A DNA stretch of 64,000 nucleotides, from NCBI RefSeq assembly GCF_018343515.1, contig NZ_JAGYPD010000003.1, positions 326,116-390,115 on the forward strand. Reading direction: 5' to 3'. The position numbers were made by a program, and so were the translations under genes. This document shows positions 53,029 to 60,979 of this stretch, piece after piece (the first letter of the stretch is position 1; every line of letters begins with the position of its first letter). The notes under the pieces are model-generated. The model ran no database searches and was not told where the DNA came from. It was given only the letters and a program-made list of their open reading frames with translations. The DNA is from Bacillus sp. FJAT-50079. Its GTDB lineage: Bacteria; Bacillota; Bacilli; Bacillales; Bacillaceae_C.

Positions 53029-54027
53029 TTGGGTCTATTAAAAGTTGGGGTTGTTGGAACTGGCACTATGGGTAGACATCATGTAAGAATTTACGATAGT
53101 TTACACTATCAAGTCAAGTTAGTAGGTATTTACGATATTGATAAATATTTAGCTAATGATATAGCTAAAAATTATAATATAAAATCGTTCGATAACTTAA
53201 CTGAGTTATTAAATGAATGTGATGCTATATCAATAGCTGTTCCCTCCGTATATCATTATGAAGTTGCAATGAAAGCATTAGAATTAGGTAAGAATATTTT
53301 AATTGAAAAGCCAATCGCCTCCTCGATTGTTGAAGCTAAAAACATAATGGCTCTGGCAAAATCTAAAGGGTTAATTGTGCAAGTGGGACATATTGAAAGG
53401 TTTAATCCTGCGATAGTTGAACTTCGTAAGTTGCTTATTGATCAAAAATCAGTAGGGATTGATATAAAAAGACTAAGTCCATTCGATGGAAGAATTGTTG
53501 ATGTCGATGTCGTACAGGATCTGATGATTCATGATATAGATATTGTGTTGGATTTATTTGGTCACGATATTAAAGAAATAAATGCGTTTGGTAAATCGGT
53601 ATTTTCGGACAAAGATCTTATTGATTATGCTGTTGCTTCAATACAATTTAATAACGGGATAATAGCTAATTTAACAGCTAGCAGAGTAACTCAGGAGAAA
53701 ATTAGAAAGCTGGGCTTAACTACAGAAAGTTCGTATATTGATTTAGATTACATGGATAAAAAAATAAGTATTTATCAATGGACAAATATGCTAGAAAACT
53801 TAAACTCTAAGGAAGCAACATACAAACAAGAGAGTGTTGTCAGTAGAGTATTTGTTCCAAATGAGGAACCTTTATTAAATGAATTAAAAAGTTTTATTTC
53901 AAGTGTGAGAAATAGACAAGAGCCAGTGGTAACGGCATATGATGGATTAAAGTCATTAGAAATTTGTGAAAAGATTCGAGGGAACATTTATAATAAGGAA
54001 GATATGAAAAATCTTATTTCGTTATAA
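53029..54027 (+). CDS. Gfo/Idh/MocA oxidoreductase, WbpB-like (UDP-HexNAc-uronate 3-dehydrogenase)
   Basis: This 332-residue NAD-dependent dehydrogenase has the Rossmann loop VGVVGTGTMGRHHVR (6-20), the catalytic EKPIA near residue 93, GHIERFNPA near 123 and HDIDIVLDLFG near 169. GHxERFNPA and the HDxD motif are typical of WbpB-type enzymes that oxidise C3 of UDP-GlcNAc-uronate. It begins with TTG 53029 behind AGAAGGAAT. An acetyltransferase and a PLP aminotransferase follow, the same set as WbpD and WbpE. WbpA, which makes the uronate, is not in the window. Confidence 0.85.
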   Translation: MGLLKVGVVGTGTMGRHHVRIYDSLHYQVKLVGIYDIDKYLANDIAKNYNIKSFDNLTELLNECDAISIAVPSVYHYEVAMKALELGKNILIEKPIASSIVEAKNIMALAKSKGLIVQVGHIERFNPAIVELRKLLIDQKSVGIDIKRLSPFDGRIVDVDVVQDLMIHDIDIVLDLFGHDIKEINAFGKSVFSDKDLIDYAVASIQFNNGIIANLTASRVTQEKIRKLGLTTESSYIDLDYMDKKISIYQWTNMLENLNSKEATYKQESVVSRVFVPNEEPLLNELKSFISSVRNRQEPVVTAYDGLKSLEICEKIRGNIYNKEDMKNLISL

Positions 54028-54052
54028 GTTTAAGATAAATATGGAGGAAATT

Positions 54053-54625
54053 ATGCAATCCTATGAATACTATTGCCATCCAACAGCAGAAGTAAACCCC
54101 AACTCTAAAATTGGTAAAGGGGCAAAAATATGGAATAATGTTCAAATAAGGGAAAATACGTCAATTGGTGAAGGATGTATTTTATCCAAAGATGTGTATG
54201 TTGATGAAGGAGTAAGTATCGGCAATTTTTGTAAAATCCAAAATGGGGTTTCAATTTATAAAGGAGTTTCTATCGAGAATAAAGTTTTTTTAGGACCGCA
54301 TATGGTTTTTACGAATGACCTTTTTCCAAGGGCAACAAATGAAGCTTGGACAATAACTGAAACAGTTGTTAAAACAGGTGCTTCTATTGGGGCTAATGCC
54401 ACTATAGTATGTGGTAATATAATCGGAATGTATTCAATGGTTGCAGCTGGATCAGTAGTAACAAAAGATGTACCTAACTACGCTTTAGTTGCGGGAAATC
54501 CCGCAACAATTATTGGTTATGTCTGCGAGTGCGGCTCAAAAATGACAAGTATTAATGATGAAGTATATGAATGTTTTTCATGTAATAAGGAGATTAACAT
54601 AAGCATTTCACCGGAGGAAATCTAA
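54053..54625 (+). CDS. N-acetyltransferase with left-handed beta-helix, WbpD-like
   Basis: This 190-residue trimeric hexapeptide-repeat acyltransferase has isoleucine-rich hexads from about residue 10 to 140 (KIGKGAKIWNNVQIRENTSIG and ASIGANATIVCGN). NDLFPRA is the WbpD/WlbB-type catalytic region. A Cys4 zinc-ribbon tail (CECGSKM ... CFSCNKE) follows. It would acetylate the 3-amino group of the UDP-sugar. The start is at the ATG at 54053 because GGAGG at 54043-54047 precedes it. The stop shares one base with the next ATG. Confidence 0.88.
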   Translation: MQSYEYYCHPTAEVNPNSKIGKGAKIWNNVQIRENTSIGEGCILSKDVYVDEGVSIGNFCKIQNGVSIYKGVSIENKVFLGPHMVFTNDLFPRATNEAWTITETVVKTGASIGANATIVCGNIIGMYSMVAAGSVVTKDVPNYALVAGNPATIIGYVCECGSKMTSINDEVYECFSCNKEINISISPEEI

Positions 54626-55713
54626 TGATACCAATCGCAAGCCCCGTAATTACAAAACTTGAAAAAGAACTTGTAAATGAAGTTCTAGAAAGTGGTAATC
54701 TAGCTACTGGAGAATATGTTACAAAGTTTGAACAAAATTTTGCAAATTATATAGGTGTTCCATATGCAATTGCAACTTCTTCGGGTACAACCGGTTTACA
54801 CGCTGCTATAGAATCTTTATCATTACCTGAGGGATCAGAGATCATTACTACGCCGTTTACGTTTATTGCAAGTAGTAATTCAATTCTATATAGTAAACAT
54901 CAACCGATATTTGTTGATATAGATCCAGAAACTTTTAATATGAATCCAGACTATATAAGGGACTTAGTTAGGAATAATAGAAATATTAAAGCAATTCTAG
55001 TAGTACATCTTTACGGATTACCTGCAAATATGAAGGCAATAATGGATATAGCAAAAGAGTTTAATTTAAAAGTGATTGAAGATTGCGCACAAGCTCATGG
55101 TGCTGAAATAAATGGAAGAAAAGTAGGTACCTTTGGTGATGTTGGAGTCTTTAGTTTTTACCCAACAAAAAATATGACCACTAGTGAAGGTGGCATGATT
55201 GTAACTCATAATGAAGAAATCAATGCTAAAAGTCGTTTGCTAATAAACCATGGATCACCTGAGAGGTACGTACATACAATAATTGGGTATAACTATCGAA
55301 TGACAAATATTAGTGCAGCAATTGGAATTGGGCAACTAAAACAAATTGAACATTTTACTTCTAAAAGAATAAGTAATGCGAATATGTTAAATAAGGGATT
55401 AGGAGACATAAAGTGGCTTCGCACACCGTATGCTCCAGAAGGATTTAAGCATGTTTATCATCAATATACAATTAAAATTGAGGGTAAAGGGAGAACTGAG
55501 GTAATTAAAGAATTAGAAAAAGCGAAAATAGGATATGGAGTTCATTATCCGACACCAATACACTTACAGCCTGTATATAAAGAATTAGGATATGGCACTC
55601 AAGAACTACCACATTCTGAAAAATTAGCTAATGAGGTTTTATCTCTACCAGTACATCCTGGCTTGAGTGAGTTAGATATAAAGAAAATTGTTAGTGTTTT
55701 TACTTCTCTATGA
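54625..55713 (+). CDS. DegT/DnrJ/EryC1/StrS aminotransferase, WbpE-like
   Basis: This PLP enzyme of 362 residues transfers an amino group to the 3-keto sugar nucleotide. Sites seen are ATSSGTTGLHAAIES (phosphate-binding) near 50, EDCAQAHGAE with the PLP-contacting Asp near 157, and the Schiff-base Lys in FSFYPTKNMTTSEGG near 183. NYRMTNISAAIGIGQL and YHQYTI are standard for sugar aminotransferases. It is translationally coupled to the acetyltransferase. An alternative role in phosphonoacetaldehyde transamination is unlikely because this family prefers sugar nucleotides. Confidence 0.88.
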   Translation: MIPIASPVITKLEKELVNEVLESGNLATGEYVTKFEQNFANYIGVPYAIATSSGTTGLHAAIESLSLPEGSEIITTPFTFIASSNSILYSKHQPIFVDIDPETFNMNPDYIRDLVRNNRNIKAILVVHLYGLPANMKAIMDIAKEFNLKVIEDCAQAHGAEINGRKVGTFGDVGVFSFYPTKNMTTSEGGMIVTHNEEINAKSRLLINHGSPERYVHTIIGYNYRMTNISAAIGIGQLKQIEHFTSKRISNANMLNKGLGDIKWLRTPYAPEGFKHVYHQYTIKIEGKGRTEVIKELEKAKIGYGVHYPTPIHLQPVYKELGYGTQELPHSEKLANEVLSLPVHPGLSELDIKKIVSVFTSL

Positions 55714-55857
55714 TTACTTATTCGATTTTGCTGTTATAAGTAGTTGAGTATCTTTTTGTATTTACTTTCAATTTCTCTTAATCAACCTTTTGCCCAAAAT
55801 ATAACTATATATTAGTTATATTTAGCCAATTTTAGTGGCCAATTTTAAAAAATTATA

Positions 55858-55945
55858 GATCAAATAAAAAGCATCTATCCTTGTTCAAGTTTCTCAAAAG
55901 ACTGCTAAAGCAAATAATCAAATGAAGTTCTACCAGCTTCGTTAA
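55858..55945 (+). pseudogene. Decayed flagellin C-terminus (relic)
   Basis: In the 420-bp gap after the aminotransferase, bases 55868-55945 read KASILVQVSQKTAKANNQ then MKFYQLR and a stop. The hag C-terminus reads KNSILAQASQAMLAQANQ then APQGVLQLLR and a stop. The last codons and the bases after the stop also resemble hag (CTTCGTTAATTATAA against CTTCGTTAAATTATAA). The preceding GATCAAATAAAA would encode DQIK in another frame, against EQTK in hag, implying an indel. Nothing longer of the gene is left. Confidence 0.65.
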
Positions 55946-55959
55946 TTATAAATTCTTTG

Positions 55960-55990
55960 AAAGGGACTCTAATTTTACAGGGTCCCTTTT
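55960..55990 (+). terminator. Terminator downstream of the flagellin relic
   Basis: AAAGGGACT pairs with GGTCCCTTT (one G-U at the loop end), loop 12 bases, T4 tail. It ends the sugar-nucleotide operon and is placed after the relic like the terminator after hag. The rest of 55714-56066 is AT-rich with no gene seen, apart from a short direct repeat GCCAATTTTA. Confidence 0.7.
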
Positions 55991-56066
55991 CCATATTGCT
56001 CAAAGTGTGGCATCAAATAAAGGATCTTAATACTTTCCTAGTTTTCCAGATTAGTAATGAACTATA

Positions 56067-56114
56067 GTATCAAACCTTGAAAAGGTTGATACATTAACAC
56101 TGTTAGAATACATA
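56067..56114 (+). promoter_or_regulatory. Promoter and overlapping palindrome of the phosphonate operon
   Basis: -35 TTGATA (56086-56091), 17-bp spacer, -10 TACATA (56109-56114). The imperfect palindrome GTATCAAACCTT-GAA-AAGGTTGATAC (56067-56092) covers the -35, consistent with a regulator site or a hairpin. Confidence 0.5.
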
Positions 56115-56135
56115 CATTAATGGGGGAAATTCCAA

Positions 56136-57266
56136 ATGGACGTAACAAAATTTGTATCTCAACTCCAAAGAAATAAAATTAACTTTTATACTGGTGTTCC
56201 TGATTCCCAATTAAAAGCGTTTAATAATTATTTAATGAATGTGTATGGAATATCAGATAACCATATTATAGCAGCTAACGAAGGAAATGCAGTAGCGTTA
56301 GCTGCTGGCTATCATTTATCAACGGGTAAAATACCGTGTGTTTACCTTCAAAATAGCGGTCTTGGGAATATTGTTAATCCGGTAACTTCTCTATTAAATG
56401 ATAAAGTATATGGCATTCCATGCGTTTTTGTCATTGGTTGGAGAGGGGAACCTGGTGTTCCTGACGAGCCACAGCATCGTTTCCAAGGAGAAATAACATT
56501 ACAGATGCTAGAAGATCTTGAGATCGACAATATGGTCATTGATAAAGATACTACTGAAAATGAGCTTGACGAAAAGATGACTGAATTTAAGTTATTACTT
56601 AATGCTGGCAAGAGTGTGGCTTTTATAGTAAAGAAAGGTGGGTTATCTTATAACGAAAAGGTAAGTTATAAAAACGAACACCCTACATCTCGAGAAGATA
56701 TTATTCGATTTATTACCGATGTAGCAGGTGAGGATATTATTATATCTACTACCGGAAAAACGTCCCGAGAACTATTTGAAATAAGGGAAGAAAAAGGGCA
56801 GTTCCATAAGTATGACTTTTTAACAGTAGGTTCAATGGGACATAGTTCTTCAATTGCTTTAGGCGTTGCGCTTAATAAACCAAATAAAAGAGTATGGTGT
56901 CTAGATGGAGATGGTGCTGCTTTAATGCATTTGGGAGCAATGGCAGTTATTGGGGAGAAATCACCTGAAAATTATATCCATGTAATCATTAATAATGGAG
57001 CACATGAATCAGTTGGTGGACAACCTACTGTTTCTATGAATATGAATCTTGGTCAAATAGCTTTAGGTTGTGGGTATAAAAAAATATATCATGCAGCAAA
57101 CCTTGACGAGCTTAAGCCAATTTTATCGGAAATAGAAGGTAAACAAGGGCCTATATTTATTGAAATAAAATCTGCCATAGGCTCACGGGATGATCTAGGG
57201 CGCCCGACTTCAACACCAATTGAGAACAAAAAAGCATTTATGGAATATCTATTGGGATGTGATTAA
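56136..57266 (+). CDS. Phosphonopyruvate decarboxylase
   Basis: This TPP-dependent enzyme of 376 residues converts phosphonopyruvate to phosphonoacetaldehyde and so pulls the unfavourable PEP mutase reaction forward. An N-terminal pyrimidine-binding domain (TGVPDSQLKAFNNYL, AANEGNAVALAAGYHLSTG with the catalytic Glu) precedes the C-terminal PP-binding domain with GSMGHSSSIALGVAL and the TPP motif GDGAALMHLGAM ... NNGAHESVGGQPT. This GDG-to-NN spacing and the ESVGGQ string mark Ppd/AepY. GGGGGAAATTCC precedes the ATG. It begins a four-gene set that ends at 60533. Confidence 0.93.
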   Translation: MDVTKFVSQLQRNKINFYTGVPDSQLKAFNNYLMNVYGISDNHIIAANEGNAVALAAGYHLSTGKIPCVYLQNSGLGNIVNPVTSLLNDKVYGIPCVFVIGWRGEPGVPDEPQHRFQGEITLQMLEDLEIDNMVIDKDTTENELDEKMTEFKLLLNAGKSVAFIVKKGGLSYNEKVSYKNEHPTSREDIIRFITDVAGEDIIISTTGKTSRELFEIREEKGQFHKYDFLTVGSMGHSSSIALGVALNKPNKRVWCLDGDGAALMHLGAMAVIGEKSPENYIHVIINNGAHESVGGQPTVSMNMNLGQIALGCGYKKIYHAANLDELKPILSEIEGKQGPIFIEIKSAIGSRDDLGRPTSTPIENKKAFMEYLLGCD

Positions 57267-57983
57267 ATGAAAGCATTAATTCTTAATTCTGGCATGGGCA
57301 AAAGGATGGGGGATCTGACAAAGGAGAACCCAAAATGCATGACAGAGATTGCAAAAGATGAGACGATACTTAGCCGCCAACTAAAACTACTACAAGAGCA
57401 AGGTATAAGAGAGATCGTAATCACGACAGGACTGTTTGACAAAATAATACGAGATTACTGTCACTCACTAAATTTACAGTTACAATATACATTTGTAAAT
57501 AACCCTATTTACGATGTAACAAACTATATTTACTCAATCTACCTTGCTAAGCATCATCTAGCTGATGACATTATACTAATGCATGGCGATCTTGTATTTG
57601 ACAGTTCTGTATTAGTAGATATATTACTAGAGGATAAAAGTTGTATGGCTGTAAGTACGACAATCCCTTTACCTGATAAAGACTTTAAAGCGGTACTTAA
57701 AAATGGATACATTGAAAAAGTTGGAATTGATTATTCCGAAAGTGCGATAGCTGCACAGCCGCTCTATAAAATCAATAAAAAAGACTGGGAAATTTGGTTG
57801 GATCATATCATTACATTTTGTGAACAAGGACAAGTAAATTGTTATGCAGAAAATGCTTTTAATGAAATATCAGATAAGTGCTACATCTACCCGAAAGATT
57901 TTGCCAATCGTCTTTGTGCAGAAATTGATACTCCAGAGGATTTAACATTTATTCAGGAAAGATTAAACAATAGTAAAAACTAA
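57267..57983 (+). CDS. LicC-like nucleotidyltransferase (candidate phosphonate cytidylyltransferase)
   Basis: This 238-residue protein of the MobA/LicC nucleotidyltransferase fold has ALILNSGMGKRMGDLTKENPKCM near the start, with the nucleotide-binding GxGxRM and conserved Lys. DIILMHGDLVF contains the metal-binding Asp, and AEIDTPEDLTFI ends the fold. Such enzymes activate choline phosphate or phosphonates such as AEP with CTP. In this operon it would make a CMP-linked hydroxyethylphosphonate. The start codon directly follows the previous stop (57264-57266), so translation is coupled. Confidence 0.85.
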   Translation: MKALILNSGMGKRMGDLTKENPKCMTEIAKDETILSRQLKLLQEQGIREIVITTGLFDKIIRDYCHSLNLQLQYTFVNNPIYDVTNYIYSIYLAKHHLADDIILMHGDLVFDSSVLVDILLEDKSCMAVSTTIPLPDKDFKAVLKNGYIEKVGIDYSESAIAAQPLYKINKKDWEIWLDHIITFCEQGQVNCYAENAFNEISDKCYIYPKDFANRLCAEIDTPEDLTFIQERLNNSKN

Positions 57984-58002
57984 CATGAAGGAAGAGATAA
58001 TA

Positions 58003-59307
58003 ATGACTCAAAAGACTGTTTATATGTGCTTTAGTACCGATGTAATTCATGGAGGTCATACATCAATTATCCAAAAAGCAGCTCAACTTGGTGAGTTAAC
58101 GATTGGGATGTTAACAGATGAAGTAGTAGCTAATTACCGGCGTTTTCCAGTTTTGAAATATGGGGAAAGAGTAAAACTTCTTGAAAGTATTAAAGGAGTT
58201 AGCAAGGTTATACCACAAGAGACATTAAGCTATGCAGAAAATTTACGTACACTTAAACCTGACTATGTTGTTCATGGTGACAACTGGGTAACAGGATTTC
58301 AAAGACCAATAAGAGATGAAGTTGAACAAGTACTATTGGAATATGGTGGGGAACTTATAGAGTATCCTTATACTGAAAATGAGGATTATGATAAATTAGA
58401 GCGTAGTCAAAGAGAACAACTATCTATACCAGATATTCGTAGAGGTAGATTGAAGCGATTATTAGAAACGAAACCGATAGTGAGTGTACTCGAGGCTCAC
58501 AGTGGTATTACTGGATTAATCGCAGAAAAATCGACTGTATTAAAGGATGGAAAATCGTATCAATTTGATGCTATGTGGTCTTCTAGTTTATGTGATTCAA
58601 CTGCTAAGGGTAAGCCTGATATTGAGTTGTTGGATATGTCGAAACGATTCCAATTAATTGACGAAATTATGGATGTCACTACAAAGCCAATTATTGTTGA
58701 TGGTGATACTGGTGGATTGACAGAGCACTTTGTATATAATATTCGAACTTTAGAACGTATGGGTGCTTCAGCAATGATTATTGAAGACAAGACTGGCCTT
58801 AAGAAAAATTCTCTTTTTGGCACGGAAGTGGAACAAACCCAGGATAGCGTTGAAAACTTTTGTGCTAAGATTTCAGCCGGTAGAGCAGCACTAAAAACAA
58901 ATGACTTTTTCTTGATTGCGAGAATTGAAAGTTTGATACTTGAAAAAGGGATGGTGGATGCATTAACTAGAGCTTTTGCCTATGTGGAAGCAGGTGCTAA
59001 TGGTATTATGATTCACTCAAGAAAAAAAGACCCAGCAGAGATCTTTGAGTTCTGTGAAAAATTTAGAGAAAAAGATAATTCAACACCATTAGTTGTTGTA
59101 CCAACATCTTTCAATACCGTAACAGAAGAGGAATTTGCAAGTCATGGTGTTAATATTGTTATATATGCGAATCAACTAACACGTAGTGGATTCCCTGCAA
59201 TGCAGAAAGTTGCGGAAACTATTTTAACTAATCGCAGGGCAAAAGAGGCAGATGATATGTGTATGTCTATTAAAGAAATACTTACTTTAATCCCTGAAGA
59301 TTATTAA
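58003..59307 (+). CDS. pepM: Bifunctional cytidylyltransferase-like / phosphoenolpyruvate mutase
   Basis: This 434-residue fusion starts at the ATG at 58003 behind GAAGGAAGAG. The N-terminal part (about 1-135) is a glycerol-3-phosphate cytidylyltransferase-like domain with the HxGH-type motif in DVIHGGHTS and KYGERVKLLESIKGV. The C-terminal part (about 150-434) is PEP mutase, which makes the C-P bond: IVDGDTGG and the diagnostic EDKTGLKKNS, which separates true mutases (EDKxxxxxNS) from lyases. HSRKKDP and the EEFASHGVNIVIYANQLTRSGFPAM segment support this. Together with the decarboxylase it commits carbon to phosphonates. Confidence 0.95.
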   Translation: MTQKTVYMCFSTDVIHGGHTSIIQKAAQLGELTIGMLTDEVVANYRRFPVLKYGERVKLLESIKGVSKVIPQETLSYAENLRTLKPDYVVHGDNWVTGFQRPIRDEVEQVLLEYGGELIEYPYTENEDYDKLERSQREQLSIPDIRRGRLKRLLETKPIVSVLEAHSGITGLIAEKSTVLKDGKSYQFDAMWSSSLCDSTAKGKPDIELLDMSKRFQLIDEIMDVTTKPIIVDGDTGGLTEHFVYNIRTLERMGASAMIIEDKTGLKKNSLFGTEVEQTQDSVENFCAKISAGRAALKTNDFFLIARIESLILEKGMVDALTRAFAYVEAGANGIMIHSRKKDPAEIFEFCEKFREKDNSTPLVVVPTSFNTVTEEEFASHGVNIVIYANQLTRSGFPAMQKVAETILTNRRAKEADDMCMSIKEILTLIPEDY

Positions 59308-59390
59308 GCAGAAGTATAATTATTCCTATGGTTTGCTATGAATCTATAAAATGTATAGAGTAGACTGCAGGTTTTTTGAGGGAGAGAATG

Positions 59391-60533
59391 ATGGATATTA
59401 AACCATTCTGTAATACAGAAATTATATTTACTAATAAATATGAATTAGAACAACTACTAGTATCTTATCGTTTATCAAATATTGTGTTAGTTATGAGTCA
59501 TTCCTCATCAATGAGATGGGAATTTGAAGAATTTAATGAAAAACTCAAGAGGAATTGTAATGAACTTAACGGGTCATTTACTTGGATAAAAGAGGTGGAT
59601 GCAAACCCTACTCAAAGAAGTATAATTAGTTCCTTACAACAAATCGGTAATAAAAAGATTGATGTGATTATTGCTTTCGGTGGAGGCAGTGCGATAGATT
59701 TAGCCAAAGGGATAAGTGCTTTCTACAATTCCAATAGAAATTATAATTATACTGTAAAAGAAATTACGATGAATATAAAAAATAAAAGTTATGTTGACGA
59801 TGAGTTTATTGATATTATTGCGGTACCATCCACAGCTGGAACCGGCTCTGAATTAACACAATGGGCTACTATATGGGATGAGAATAAGTTAGAAAAGTTT
59901 TCTATTGACGCACCTGGACTTAGACCCAAAAAGGCAATGATTGTACCTGAGTTAACGCTTACGGTACCTAAAAAAATGACTTTAGCTACGGGTTTAGATG
60001 CCATGTGTCAGGCAATAGAATCTTATTGGTCTAAACATACAAATCCAATCGTTCAAGATATTGCATATCGTGCTGTAGAATTAGTAATTCAAAATCTAAG
60101 AAAATCATTATATAATCCGAATGACATCGCTAGTAGAGAGAAACTTTGTAGAGCTTCAGTTTTATCGGGGCTAGCATTTTCACAAACGAGAACAACTGCA
60201 TGCCATTCCATTTCGTATCCATTAACGATGTTATATGGTATTCCCCATGGATTAGCTGTATCATTAACATTAGATGCAGTATCACATATTAATAGAGGGC
60301 ACTTCCCGAATGATAAAGAATTATTGTCACTATTTAATGAATATGATGGGATAAAAAATTGGATTGATATGGTTTCAGATGGTATCGTTGAAATGAAGTT
60401 ATCTGCCTTTGGGATAACAGAAAGTGATATCCCGATAATAGTAGATAATGCTTTTACAGGTGGTAGGATGGACAATAATCCCGTAGAATTGTGTAAAAAT
60501 GACGTGAAGAAAATTTTGGAATCTATTATGTAG
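59391..60533 (+). CDS. Iron-type alcohol dehydrogenase, predicted phosphonoacetaldehyde reductase
   Basis: This 380-residue group III alcohol dehydrogenase has IAFGGGSAIDLAKGI (nucleotide loop), AVPSTAGTGSELTQWATIWD, the metal-ligand region GLDAMCQAIESYWS and the His ligands in TACHSISYPLTMLYGIPHGLAVSL. PhpC/FomC-type members reduce phosphonoacetaldehyde to 2-hydroxyethylphosphonate, which fits the position after Ppd and PepM. The start is taken at ATG 59391 (GAGGGAGA upstream); ATG 59388 and TTG 59376 are alternatives. It lies 83 bases after pepM, which is compatible with one operon. Confidence 0.88.
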   Translation: MDIKPFCNTEIIFTNKYELEQLLVSYRLSNIVLVMSHSSSMRWEFEEFNEKLKRNCNELNGSFTWIKEVDANPTQRSIISSLQQIGNKKIDVIIAFGGGSAIDLAKGISAFYNSNRNYNYTVKEITMNIKNKSYVDDEFIDIIAVPSTAGTGSELTQWATIWDENKLEKFSIDAPGLRPKKAMIVPELTLTVPKKMTLATGLDAMCQAIESYWSKHTNPIVQDIAYRAVELVIQNLRKSLYNPNDIASREKLCRASVLSGLAFSQTRTTACHSISYPLTMLYGIPHGLAVSLTLDAVSHINRGHFPNDKELLSLFNEYDGIKNWIDMVSDGIVEMKLSAFGITESDIPIIVDNAFTGGRMDNNPVELCKNDVKKILESIM

Positions 60534-60782
60534 TTATTGCTTATAAAGTAAGCCACACAGTCCCCTAAAGAATTTCTTGAACTGAAGAGAAAGGTCTTTG
60601 GACTGATAAATTATAGTGACAACATGCTCCCACAATTTCCAATAAAGTGCCCAATCTGGTTTTCCTGCTATTTTTTTGGGGGGAGTATCTGAAAAGCACG
60701 AAGTGATGGATATCATGATTCGATAGTTGGCTTCCACTTTCCAACATGGGTGAAGTGGTTTAATTTTCATATTTTTCCCCAA
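60534..60782 (-). CDS. Unrecognised small frame, possible element remnant
   Basis: An 82-codon minus-strand frame encodes a basic, aromatic-rich product (KPLHPCWKVEANYRIM near the start, KKFFRGLCGLLYKQ at the end). I do not recognise a family. There is no strong ribosome site and no partner, so it may be the decayed end of an inserted element or simply non-coding. It occupies the first half of the 430-bp gap between the phosphonate operon and the DeoR gene. The second half is AT-rich. Confidence 0.25.
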   Translation of the reverse strand: MGKNMKIKPLHPCWKVEANYRIMISITSCFSDTPPKKIAGKPDWALYWKLWEHVVTIIYQSKDLSLQFKKFFRGLCGLLYKQ

Positions 60783-60816
60783 AACCTTTCTAATTTCTTA
60801 GAAAGGTTTATTTTTA
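60782..60816 (+). terminator. Rho-independent terminator downstream of the phosphonate operon
   Basis: AAACCTTTCTAA and TTAGAAAGGTTT form a perfect 12-bp stem with a 4-base loop, followed by ATTTTTA. Confidence 0.8.
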
Positions 60817-60979
60817 TGATTACATACGATGATTAAATTTTGAAAATTCACTATTTACATTCTAGCATTAATGTTATATATTGTTCATATCAAACAGTAA
60901 ATGTTAGAAACGAACATCGTGCAACAAATATTTATTAAAACAGGCAGATAAAAGTGATTACATAATGGGAGACGCATAC

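Noticed and set aside
53029-54027. Inositol or myo-inositol-type catabolic dehydrogenase
   Set aside because: The GHIERFNPA motif and the flanking acetyltransferase and aminotransferase genes fit a WbpB-like sugar-nucleotide enzyme better.
54625-55713. 2-Aminoethylphosphonate transaminase for the phosphonate pathway
   Set aside because: The protein has DegT/StrS sugar aminotransferase motifs and is coupled to the WbpD-like gene in a separate operon; AEP transaminases belong to a different PLP fold class.
60089-60556. A 155-codon minus-strand frame over the Fe-ADH gene
   Set aside because: It is the antisense shadow of a clear alcohol dehydrogenase; no start signals or partners.
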